Shown: positions 1 to 5,300, numbered from the stretch's first letter. The stretch is 8,179 nucleotides of DNA from Clostridiales bacterium UBA2658 (GCA_002359425.1 DEMY01000025.1:15651-23829), one strand, 5' to 3'. Notes: generated from the sequence alone by a model not told the origin. Translations and numbers: made by a program.

Positions 1-444
1 CTCCTGCTCATGGTGGTGACCACAGCCGCAGCCGCCCTCGGCATGTTCCTGCTCATGGTGATGGCCACAGCCGCAGCTTCCCTCTCCATGCGCTTCCTCG
101 CCATCGTGACCGACGCAGGTGACGTTCGGATTGAACGAGAGCCGATTTTCAAGATATGCCTTCACGGGCTCGTCCGCGTCTCCGGTGACGCCGCCGTAGA
201 CCAGAATGCTCTCCTGCATCAAAACTTCCTGCATCCCAACGCCAATGCCGCCGCAGATGACGGCGTCCACGCCCTGTCCAATAAGGAAGGAGCCGAGTGC
301 ACGGTGGCCGCTGCCGGCCGCATCAATGACGTTCGTCGAGAGAATTTTGCCGCCGTCCACGTCATAGAGCTTGAACTTTTCGGTGTGACCAAAGTGCTGA
401 TAGACCTGTCCGTTTCCATTTTCATAGGTAACTGCAATGCGCAT
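1..444 (-). CDS. NifX/NifB-type iron-molybdenum cofactor domain protein with Cys/His-rich tail (3' end outside window)
   Basis: The visible part encodes 148 residues with no stop codon, so the C-terminus lies beyond the window. It begins MRIAVTYENG, and has GHTEKFKLYDV, an ADxxGSGHRALGSFL-like segment, and GVDAVICGGIGVGM (about residues 58-71). This is the usual pattern of the dinitrogenase iron-molybdenum cofactor biosynthesis fold found in NifX, NafY and the NifB C-terminus. Members bind metal clusters or cofactors in the cytoplasm, and many occur outside nitrogen fixers with unknown roles. After residue 120 comes an unusual tail with two CGCGHHHEQE units (Cys124/Cys126 and Cys139/Cys141, each followed by three His), a probable metal-binding extension. 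The start is fixed by GGAGG at 451-455, six bases upstream. The gene lies 25 bp after the DUF134 gene and probably shares its transcript. No nif structural genes are visible, so a role in nitrogenase assembly should not be assumed. Confidence 0.85.
   Translation of the reverse strand, partial: MRIAVTYENGNGQVYQHFGHTEKFKLYDVDGGKILSTNVIDAAGSGHRALGSFLIGQGVDAVICGGIGVGMQEVLMQESILVYGGVTGDADEPVKAYLENRLSFNPNVTCVGHDGEEAHGEGSCGCGHHHEQEHAEGGCGCGHHHEQE
2..77 (-). repeat. 45-bp-period tandem repeat coding for the Cys/His tail
   Basis: Positions 2-32 and 47-77 match at 29 of 31 bases at an offset of exactly 45 bp, which is 15 codons. Each unit encodes CGCGHHHEQE plus a short acidic/Gly linker. The array touches the window edge, so the total number of units is unknown. 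Confidence 0.8.
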
Positions 445-469
445 AATTTTCCTCCAAGATCAAAAAATT

Positions 470-820
470 TTATTCGTTCTGATTGCGGCAGCAGCCGCGG
501 CGGCAATGGCCACAGCAGGGGGCGTTCCCGTCGCAGACAACGCAGTTGCCGCCCTCAATGCGCAGCTCGCGGCCCTGCACGAGACATTCGGCGAGCTTTT
601 GGCGCGCGCTCGCGTAGACCGCCTGCGCCGTCGTGCGCGCAATGTCCATGCGCTCGGCACAGGCCTCCTGCGTGAGGCCGACAAGGTCAATCAGGCGCAC
701 GGCCTCGTACTCATCGAGCGTCATCGTGACGGTTTCACGCTCCGCGCACGGCTCCGCCGGTCCGAAGCGGCAACAGCCCGGCAGAGCGCAAATGCGCCGC
801 GCTTTACAGGGTCTCGGCAT
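470..820 (-). CDS. DUF134 (UPF0251) family helix-turn-helix protein, Cys-rich
   Basis: The 116-residue product begins MPRPCKARRIC, the family's typical MPRP-K-RR opening. It continues with VTMTLDEYEAVRLIDL (about 31-46), a predicted helix-turn-helix TQEACAERMDIARTTAQ (about 50-66), and KLAECLVQGRELRIEGG, all matching DUF134. These are presumed DNA-binding regulators, often found beside NifX-like or Mrp-type iron-sulfur genes; the ligand is not established. This copy has 14 Cys in 116 residues, including a C-terminal cluster (Cys93, 96, 102, 103, 106, 110, 111 and His105), which suggests metal or redox sensing. An upstream in-frame ATG at 844 would add eight residues. The ATG at 820 is preferred because AAAGGAGGGG lies six bases before it and because MPRP is the conserved N-terminus. 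It is the first gene of a minus-strand operon with the NifX-like gene and probably controls its own promoter. Confidence 0.88.
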   Translation of the reverse strand: MPRPCKARRICALPGCCRFGPAEPCAERETVTMTLDEYEAVRLIDLVGLTQEACAERMDIARTTAQAVYASARQKLAECLVQGRELRIEGGNCVVCDGNAPCCGHCRRGCCRNQNE

Positions 821-826
821 TGGGTT

Positions 827-836
827 CCCCTCCTTT
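827..836 (-). promoter_or_regulatory. Ribosome binding site deciding the DUF134 start
   Basis: On the minus strand this reads AAAGGAGGGG, six bases before the ATG at 820. The longer alternative start at 844 would place this site inside the coding region, so the site favours the shorter protein. Confidence 0.8.
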
Positions 837-856
837 TCTGGCATATGTCATTTATT

Positions 857-885
857 CAACAACGCGTATTATACGCGCATTGTTG
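857..885. repeat. Bipartite inverted repeat over the -10 region
   Basis: CGCGTA (863-868) and TACGCG (872-877) are perfect inverted arms around a 3-base centre. Outer arms CAACAA (857-862) and TTGTTG (880-885) extend the symmetry with two unpaired bases (CA) on one side. The inner arms overlap the -10 hexamer. It could be a second operator, or a hairpin at the very start of the leader; an operator seems more likely because most of it lies upstream of the predicted start. Confidence 0.7.
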
Positions 886-896
886 GCATATGTCAA
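868..896 (-). promoter_or_regulatory. Consensus sigma-A promoter of the DUF134-NifX operon
   Basis: On the minus strand there is a perfect TTGACA (891-896), a 17-bp spacer, and a perfect TATAAT (868-873). The predicted transcript start near 861 gives a leader of about 40 nt. A promoter this close to consensus would be very active unless repressed, which fits the operator-like repeats overlapping it. Confidence 0.88.
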
Positions 897-966
897 TAAC
901 CTGTGGTAAATTTTTTTGCTTTTTACTTGTATTCTCGAAATATTGTGGCGATTTTACGCGGTACTA

Positions 967-975
967 TGGTATACT
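967..975 (+). promoter_or_regulatory. Extended -10 promoter for the coaB-coaC-peptidase operon
   Basis: TGGTATACT contains the TGn extension and a TATACT -10 hexamer. No good -35 is present at 17 bp (GGCGAT at 947-952), as is usual for extended -10 promoters. The predicted start near 982 leaves a leader of about 35 nt before coaB. It is divergent from the DUF134 promoter, with the -35 sides about 70 bp apart. Confidence 0.5.
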
Positions 976-1017
976 GTGCGGGATACAGGCAATTTCCAAA
1001 ACGGGAGTTTTTGAACT

Positions 1018-1314
1018 ATGAAGATCATCATCACAGCCGGCGGCACGAACGAGCAGATCGATCAGGTCCGCAAAATTGCGAATGCAGCTTCTGGCAGACT
1101 CGCAAGCGCGGTGGCGCGGGAATTCGTCCGGCAGGCTGGCGAAAAACTTGAAACGATATTCTACGTCTGCGAGCGCGGCGCAATCATACCGGAGCTTTCA
1201 TGTGTGGAGGTCGTGACCGTTCATGGGGCGGAGAGCGTCGGAGACGTGCTCACCTATATTCTCACGAACGAAACCATCGACGCAGTTGTCCATTCCATGG
1301 CCGTCAGCGACTAA
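1018..1314 (+). CDS. CoaB N-terminal fragment, 98 residues
   Basis: This is the part translated if the TAA at 1312-1314 is real. It holds the GGTNEQID nucleotide-binding loop and ends at VHSMAVSD, so it lacks the substrate-binding and KxTP-containing second half and should not be active alone. Confidence 0.6.
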   Translation: MKIIITAGGTNEQIDQVRKIANAASGRLASAVAREFVRQAGEKLETIFYVCERGAIIPELSCVEVVTVHGAESVGDVLTYILTNETIDAVVHSMAVSD

Positions 1315-1326
1315 CCGGTCGAGAGT

Positions 1327-1812
1327 ATGACGACGGCAGAGACTCTCGGCGCGTCCGTCGCGGAAAAGCTCTGGAAGAAGCGCGGGACAGATTTTGTGGA
1401 CGAAGCGGCGCTCGCGGGCTTTGTGACAGGCTGCATCCGCGAAAACGAGCGGCTCATCGACCGGAGCAAAAAGGTCGGCTCCAACCTTGCGCATCCGATT
1501 TTGGCCCTCAAGCAGACACCGAAGCTCATCGGCATGATAAAGCCGCTTCAGTCGGAAACGATACTTGTAGGCTTCAAGCTTCTGGACGACGTGCCAAAGG
1601 AAGAGCTTTTGGACGTCGCGCACAGGCTTTTGCAGAAAAATTCCTGCGACTTTGTGCTCGCGAACGACCTTTCGCAAATTCGCGGCGAGCATCACGTCGG
1701 CTATCTGCTCTCCCCCGACAAAAGCTATATCCGCTGCGAAACGAAAAGCGAGATTGCGGAAGCCATCGTCCGCAGCGTTCTCGAACTTTATGAAAAGAGG
1801 TACGGCGTATGA
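1327..1812 (+). CDS. CoaB C-terminal fragment, 161 residues
   Basis: The first ATG after the internal stop, in the same frame as the N-terminal half. It carries GSNLAHPILALKQTPKL, VGFKLL and LANDLSQIRGEHH, typical of the CoaB C-terminal half. Only GAGAG sits directly before this ATG, a weak and badly spaced ribosome binding site, so independent initiation is doubtful. Its TGA overlaps the coaC start (ATGA). Confidence 0.55.
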   Translation: MTTAETLGASVAEKLWKKRGTDFVDEAALAGFVTGCIRENERLIDRSKKVGSNLAHPILALKQTPKLIGMIKPLQSETILVGFKLLDDVPKEELLDVAHRLLQKNSCDFVLANDLSQIRGEHHVGYLLSPDKSYIRCETKSEIAEAIVRSVLELYEKRYGV

Positions 1813-2357
1813 AAAACATTGTTCTGGGTGTCACGGGCAGCATCGCCGCCTATAAGGCCGCCGACATCACAAATATTCTGACCAAAGAGGGCTTCAATAT
1901 CGACGTCATCCTCACAAAGGGCGGCGCGGCCTTTATTACACCCCTGACCTTACAGGCTCTTTCTAAAAACCGCGTCTTGACCGATGTTTTTCAGGAGGAC
2001 TGGCCGCAGGAGATAAAGCACATTTCGCTGGCGAAAAAGGCGGATTTGCTGCTCGTGGCCCCCGCCTCGGCGGACGTGATCGGAAAGCTTGCAAACGGCA
2101 TTGCGGACGATATGCTTACAACGACTGCGCTCGCCATGCGTGGCATCCCAAAGCTCCTCGCCCCGGCGATGAATACGAATATGTATGAAAACCCGGTTGT
2201 GCAGGACAACCTTGAAAAGCTGCGGCACTACGGCTGGGAGATCGTCCATCCGAAAGAGGCGCGGCTCGCCTGCGGCGACCTCGGCAAAGGCGCGCTCGCG
2301 GATGTCAAGACGATCGTTCAAGCGGTCGAAGTGCACCTGACAGGAAAGGAACTGTGA
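1809..2357 (+). CDS. coaC: Phosphopantothenoylcysteine decarboxylase
   Basis: This 182-residue FMN flavoprotein of the HFCD family decarboxylates 4'-phosphopantothenoylcysteine to 4'-phosphopantetheine in the cytoplasm, the third step of CoA synthesis. Visible hallmarks are GVTGSIAAYKAAD (7-19), the catalytic His in IKHISLAKKADLLLVAPASAD (His71), ANGIADDMLTTTALA (95-109), the PAMNTNMYENP motif (Asn122), and the substrate-clamp ACGDLGKGAL with Cys154, which matches the Cys that reduces the enethiol intermediate in the family. The length matches stand-alone streptococcal-type CoaC rather than the fused CoaBC of most bacteria. The start ATG overlaps the coaB TGA, and AAAGAGG lies eight bases upstream. 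The 3' end overlaps the following peptidase gene, indicating translational coupling across the operon. Confidence 0.95.
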   Translation: MKNIVLGVTGSIAAYKAADITNILTKEGFNIDVILTKGGAAFITPLTLQALSKNRVLTDVFQEDWPQEIKHISLAKKADLLLVAPASADVIGKLANGIADDMLTTTALAMRGIPKLLAPAMNTNMYENPVVQDNLEKLRHYGWEIVHPKEARLACGDLGKGALADVKTIVQAVEVHLTGKEL

Positions 2358-3325
2358 TGGACGAGATCGAATTTACGGAAATCGGCGGGCTGAAGGTCGG
2401 CCACGCGCAGGACTTCGACGCAGCGACGGGCTGCACGGTCGTCCTCTGCGAAAAGGGCGCGATGGCGGGCGTAGACGTCCGCGGCAGCTCGCCGAGCACA
2501 AGAGAGACGGACGGGCTCAATCCCGTAAACGTCCGCGAACACATTCACGCCGTTCTCCTGACCGGCGGCAGCGCCTACGGGCTGGACGCGGCGGCGGGCG
2601 TCATGCAGTATCTTGAAGAGCGCGACGTCGGGCGGGACGTGCTGGTCGCGAAGGTTCCCATTGTCTGCGGCGCGGTCATCTTCGACCTTAAATGCGGAAG
2701 CGCAAAAATAAGGCCCGACAAAGCCATGGGCTATGCCGCCTGTGAAAACGCAGGCATCGGCCCCGTTTTACAGGGCAGTGTCGGCGCTGGTACGGGCGCG
2801 ACCGTCGGCAAGATCGAAGGCCCAGAGTTCGCCATGAAGGGCGGCGTCGGCTCCTGCTGCTATCAGCTCGGCGCGCTCAAGGTCGGGGCGCTCATCGTCG
2901 TGAACGCGCTGGGCGACGTCTACGATACCGAAACGGGCGAACTCGTCGCGGGCGCGTTGGACGAGGACAGACAATCGCTTGCCGACTCCGAGGCGCTGAT
3001 GCTCGGCAAGTGCGGGGATATTACGGACCTCTACAGCGGCAACACGGTCATCGGCGTTGTCGCGACAAATGCGATGCTGACAAAAGACGAGGCCAACAAG
3101 CTTGCCTCTCTCGGCCATGACGGGCTTGCCCGCGCGGTCCGTCCCGCGCACACGACCTTTGATGGCGACACTATCTTCACAATGGCGACAGGCGAGACGC
3201 CAGCCAACTTTAACGTCGTCGCGCTCATGGCTGCCCGCGCGGTAGAAACCGCCATCGTCCGCGGCGTGAAGACCGCTGACTCCCTCGCCGGGATTCCGGC
3301 ATATAAGAATCTGTTTGGAACCTAA
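2357..3325 (+). CDS. P1 (S58) family self-processing peptidase, DmpA/NylC superfamily
   Basis: A 322-residue member of the P1 family of N-terminal-nucleophile hydrolases, which includes L-aminopeptidase/D-esterase DmpA, beta-aminopeptidases and 6-aminohexanoate oligomer hydrolase NylC. Signatures are the N-terminal IGGLKVGHAQD, TGCTVVLCEKGAMAGVDVRG, LLTGGSAYGLDAAAGVM, GSVGAGTGATVGK and the late VVATNAMLTKDEANKLA plus ARAVRPAHTTFDGDTIFTMATG. The likely autocleavage point is between Asn229 and Thr230 in GNTVIGVVAT, with Thr230 as new N-terminal nucleophile, judged by analogy with NylC. No signal peptide is seen. A GTG at 2354 is an alternative start; ATG at 2357 is chosen because GGAAAGG lies a few bases before it. 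The gene overlaps the coaC stop (TGATG). The natural substrate is unknown. Confidence 0.9.
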   Translation: MDEIEFTEIGGLKVGHAQDFDAATGCTVVLCEKGAMAGVDVRGSSPSTRETDGLNPVNVREHIHAVLLTGGSAYGLDAAAGVMQYLEERDVGRDVLVAKVPIVCGAVIFDLKCGSAKIRPDKAMGYAACENAGIGPVLQGSVGAGTGATVGKIEGPEFAMKGGVGSCCYQLGALKVGALIVVNALGDVYDTETGELVAGALDEDRQSLADSEALMLGKCGDITDLYSGNTVIGVVATNAMLTKDEANKLASLGHDGLARAVRPAHTTFDGDTIFTMATGETPANFNVVALMAARAVETAIVRGVKTADSLAGIPAYKNLFGT

Positions 3326-3332
3326 CATACAT

Positions 3333-3377
3333 AAAAACGGGGCCGCTGCAAAAATAAAATGCAGCGGCCCTGTTTTT
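3333..3377. terminator. Bidirectional terminator between the peptidase gene and galE
   Basis: Perfect 11-bp arms GGGCCGCTGCA (3340-3350) and TGCAGCGGCCC (3360-3370) enclose a 9-base A-rich loop. An A-run (3333-3337) on the left and T-run (3373-3379) on the right give U-tracts for transcripts in either direction. It serves the CoA operon (plus) and galE (minus), whose stop codon abuts the T-run. Confidence 0.93.
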
Positions 3378-4370
3378 TTATTTCCCATACCCGTGTGGAT
3401 GGCTTTTATGCCATTGCCAAGCGGTTTTTAAGATGTCGGTCACGTCGGCAAATTCCGGCTTCCAGTTCAAAACGCTTTTTGCCTTGTCACTGGACGCCAC
3501 CAGAACAGCGGGGTCTCCGGCACGGCGGGCGGTGAGGACAGTCGGAATTTCGTGTCCGACGACCTTTTCAGCGGCATGGATGACCTCCAAAACCGTGAAG
3601 CCGACGCCGTTTCCGAGGTTAAAAACGTCGCTGCCTCCGCCGTCCAGCAGATAGCGGACCGCGAGGACATGGGCCTGCGCGAGATCGCAGACGTGGACAT
3701 AGTCGCGCACGCAGGTGCCGTCGCGCGTCGGGTAGTCGGCGCCATAAACGGAAATGTTCGGGCGGGTGCCGTTCGCGGCCTGCAAAACGATGGGGATGAG
3801 GTGCGTTTCGGGCCGGTGGTCCTCCCCGATTGCGCCGCCGGGGAGCGCGCCGCAGGCGTTAAAGTAGCGCAGAGAGACATAGCGCAGGCCGTGCGCAAGC
3901 GCCGTCCACTTGAACATTTGCTCCATGGCAACCTTCGTCGCACCGTAGGTGTTCGTGGGGTCGGACGGGTCCGTTTCCAAAATCGGCGTGTGGACAGGTT
4001 CGCCGTAGGTTGCGGCACTGGAGGAAAAGACGATCTTGTCAATATGGTGGGCGACCATGCTGGTGAGGAGCACCTGCGTCCCGCTGACGTTGTTGCCGTA
4101 ATACTTGAGTGGGTCGGTCATGCTCTCGCCGACGAGCGAATAGGCCGCAAAATGGATAACTGCGTCGATCCTCTCCGCTTCAAAAACGGAGTCAATGAAA
4201 GCCCGGTCGCGGATATCGCCGACATAAAGCTTCGCCTCCGGCGGAACGGATTCGCGGTGGCCGGTCTCAAGGCTGTCCGCAATGACGACCTCGAACCCGC
4301 ATTTCAAAAGCTCGCGAACGGTGTGGGACCCGATATAGCCCGCGCCGCCGAGCACCAGAATTTTAGACAT
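3378..4370 (-). CDS. galE: UDP-glucose 4-epimerase
   Basis: The 330-residue cytoplasmic enzyme interconverts UDP-glucose and UDP-galactose (Leloir pathway and supply of galactosyl units for cell-wall glycans). It is an extended short-chain dehydrogenase/reductase. The NAD-binding GGAGYIGSH lies at 8-16, DIRD at about 52-55, HFAAYSLVGES at 73-83, SSSAATYGEP at 116-125 with the catalytic Ser/Thr region, and the YGATK motif gives Tyr142 and Lys146. LRYFNACGA, the sugar-site region near NGTRPNISVYG and the RDYVHVCDLAQAH motif follow. Length is normal. GGAGG at 4376-4380 lies five bases before the ATG. It is a single-gene unit, convergent with the peptidase gene. Possible links to glycosylation of the S-layer protein or its cell-wall anchor are only suggested by proximity. 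Confidence 0.96.
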   Translation of the reverse strand: MSKILVLGGAGYIGSHTVRELLKCGFEVVIADSLETGHRESVPPEAKLYVGDIRDRAFIDSVFEAERIDAVIHFAAYSLVGESMTDPLKYYGNNVSGTQVLLTSMVAHHIDKIVFSSSAATYGEPVHTPILETDPSDPTNTYGATKVAMEQMFKWTALAHGLRYVSLRYFNACGALPGGAIGEDHRPETHLIPIVLQAANGTRPNISVYGADYPTRDGTCVRDYVHVCDLAQAHVLAVRYLLDGGGSDVFNLGNGVGFTVLEVIHAAEKVVGHEIPTVLTARRAGDPAVLVASSDKAKSVLNWKPEFADVTDILKTAWQWHKSHPHGYGK

Positions 4371-4405
4371 AGACGCCTCCGAAATATCGTTAAGAATGCG
4401 TTTTG

Positions 4406-4433
4406 ATTATATCACAGTGTTAGGAAAAGTAAA
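4406..4433 (-). promoter_or_regulatory. Promoter of galE
   Basis: On the minus strand TTTACT (4428-4433; four of six to TTGACA) is followed by 16 bp and a perfect TATAAT (4406-4411). The leader would be about 30 nt, ending in the GGAGG site before galE. Confidence 0.6.
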
Positions 4434-4533
4434 GCGAGGGGCCGAAAACGGCGACACCGTCCCGGTTTGTACAAAGTAATACATACACAGGGCCGACGAA
4501 TAATGATTGTTATATTTTAACATTTTCCCTTCA

Positions 4534-4542
4534 TGCTATGTA
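4534..4542 (+). promoter_or_regulatory. Weak candidate extended -10 promoter for the phage-like pair
   Basis: TGCTATGTA is an extended -10-like element with only an A/T-rich sequence (TTTTAA at 4515-4520) as possible -35. The inverted repeat TGTACGT (4539-4545) / ACGTACA (4558-4564) overlaps its downstream edge. The rest of the intergenic stretch 4434-4613 shows a perfect palindrome TTTGTACAAA (4466-4475) and no coding potential that I can support. Confidence 0.3.
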
Positions 4543-4613
4543 CGTGCACGGCTTAAAACGTACAAAATGCAGTCTATTTATGGAAGTGCCTGTAAATCAG
4601 GCGTGTATAAATG

Positions 4614-4620
4614 AAAGGGG
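4614..4620 (+). promoter_or_regulatory. Ribosome binding site supporting a TTG start
   Basis: AAAGGGG lies nine bases before the TTG at 4630. An in-frame TAA at 4624-4626 blocks any earlier start, and the next in-frame ATG (4693) has no such site. Confidence 0.6.
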
Positions 4621-4629
4621 AAATAAATT

Positions 4630-5163
4630 TTGTCAAGTGGAAAAACAGAAACGCTCGGGCTGAATCAATGGCAGCTCTCGGACGCGTTTCTCATGGAGGA
4701 AATGAATGCGGATAACCGGAAGGTGGACGCAGTGGTGGCGGGCTTAAGGAGCAAGGCGGAGTTCGTAAAGCTGAAAAGGATAGCGCCCATGAACGGCGGT
4801 ATTCCTCAGATTGATTTGATGGTATCCGACGTTGACTTTTCGCAATGGCAGATGGTTCTGCTGGATGTCAACCTTACGGTGGAGAGCTATGTACGCGTCA
4901 ATCAATCCACGCAGGGGTATTATTCACTGGCGGGCAGTACCGGCGGCAATAGCGGCGGGTCTGCCTATGCGTACAAAAGGGCAAGACTGGTCTTTATGCC
5001 AATGCTGGGCCTTGGGGATATTGTAAACATATTCTCATTTGGAAGGAACTTTTCGGTAGGGTCCAACGAGTATGTCAAATATTCAGAGCTCACCAGTATT
5101 AACATGCTCACAACCAACGGCGCAAATTACCTTGCCGGCTGTGAGCTCACGCTTTGGGGGTAA
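4630..5163 (+). CDS. Phage tail-like structural protein of unknown function, TTG start
   Basis: A 177-residue protein beginning with TTG. The N-terminal part, LGLNQWQLSDAFLMEEMNADNRKVDAVV (split here as LGLNQWQLSDAFLMEE and MNADNRKVDAVV), resembles the short N-terminal module of many Firmicute phage tail-fibre or baseplate proteins, in which an NLNxW-like start and a MxxFNxDNxxxD-like helix recur. The rest is rich in beta-type sequence with a Gly/Ser patch (STGGNSGGSAYAY, about 103-115) and ends in YLAGCELTLWG. It has no signal peptide or membrane segment. It lies alone with one tiny gene between galE and the S-layer gene; no other phage genes are visible, so it may be a remnant, a cargo gene or part of a larger element that was lost. 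Its G+C is visibly lower than in the CoA operon. The family assignment is from general resemblance only. Confidence 0.6.
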   Translation: MSSGKTETLGLNQWQLSDAFLMEEMNADNRKVDAVVAGLRSKAEFVKLKRIAPMNGGIPQIDLMVSDVDFSQWQMVLLDVNLTVESYVRVNQSTQGYYSLAGSTGGNSGGSAYAYKRARLVFMPMLGLGDIVNIFSFGRNFSVGSNEYVKYSELTSINMLTTNGANYLAGCELTLWG

Positions 5164-5169
5164 GATGAG

Positions 5170-5292
5170 ATGACGATCAAGGTTTTGGTCTGCCATAAGG
5201 ACGGCGCACAGAGCATTGAAGAGCGCGAAGTGGTGGACGACTGGCTGGCGGGGCCTGAGCGAAGCGCTTCTGCGGCATCTGAGAATCAATAA
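5170..5292 (+). CDS. Small 40-residue protein of unknown function
   Basis: ATG at 5170 opens a 40-codon frame (MTIKVLVCHKDGAQSIEERE... ending SASAASENQ). A GGGGG run lies nine bases upstream, overlapping the end of the preceding gene, and the gap to that gene is six bases, so the two are likely co-translated. The pattern (a beta strand, then a D-G turn, E-E-R-E, and a VVDDWL segment) looks like tiny proteins that follow tail-fibre genes in some Firmicute prophages, but I cannot name a family. It has no signal or membrane segment. It could be a chance frame, but good spacing and sensible composition favour a real gene. Confidence 0.5.
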   Translation: MTIKVLVCHKDGAQSIEEREVVDDWLAGPERSASAASENQ

Positions 5293-5300
5293 GTTTACAA

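Larger units (their letters stand above)
839..896. promoter_or_regulatory. Pair of direct-repeat operator candidates flanking the promoter
   Basis: The 12-mer TGGCATATGTCA occurs at 839-850 and again at 884-895, exactly 45 bp apart. The second copy is part of a 14-bp near-palindrome TTGGCATATGTCAA (883-896; six of seven base pairs symmetric) that contains the -35 hexamer. The first lies in the leader, just upstream of the ribosome binding site. The two copies bracket the whole core promoter. This fits a dimeric repressor blocking or looping across it. The DUF134 protein encoded just downstream is the obvious candidate, by inference only. Confidence 0.65.
1018..1812 (+). pseudogene. coaB: Phosphopantothenate-cysteine ligase, interrupted by an in-frame stop
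   Basis: CoaB couples 4'-phosphopantothenate to cysteine, the second step of coenzyme A synthesis from pantothenate, using a nucleotide triphosphate. The frame is open from 1018 to 1812 apart from one TAA at 1312-1314. The N-terminal half has TAGGTNEQIDQVR and ASGRLA, the nucleotide-binding signature. The second half has LKQTPKLIGMIK, VGFKLLDDV and FVLANDLSQI, as in streptococcal-type stand-alone CoaB. The stop falls directly after VHSMAVSD, where family members continue with Tyr (VSDY), and homology resumes in the same frame. Total length (264 codons) is near the family's. GGGAG at 1003-1007 serves the start. The options are a true nonsense mutation, a sequencing or assembly error (an A gained and a G lost nearby would give the same result), or two peptides that complement each other. 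CoaB is normally essential, so error or recent mutation is most likely. Confidence 0.85.

Noticed and set aside
10..675. 221-codon plus-strand frame across the first operon
   Set aside because: It is antisense to both the NifX-like and DUF134 genes, which have clear families and ribosome binding sites.
1312..1314. Recoding of the internal stop in coaB (selenocysteine or pyrrolysine)
   Set aside because: The codon is TAA, not TGA or TAG, and the expected residue is Tyr, with no stimulatory structure evident.
2768..3388. 206-codon minus-strand frame over the peptidase gene
   Set aside because: Shadow of the P1 peptidase; it would also cross the terminator.
3552..4406. 284-codon open frame on the plus strand
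   Set aside because: It lies antisense to galE, which has all family motifs; the frame is open because of G+C-rich codon bias, and the product resembles nothing.
4441..4452. GCCGAAAACGGC hairpin
   Set aside because: Four-base stem without a T-run; too small to call a terminator.
4606..4611. TATAAA as a -10 for the phage-like gene
   Set aside because: Transcription would start at the ribosome binding site itself, leaving no leader, and there is no fitting -35.
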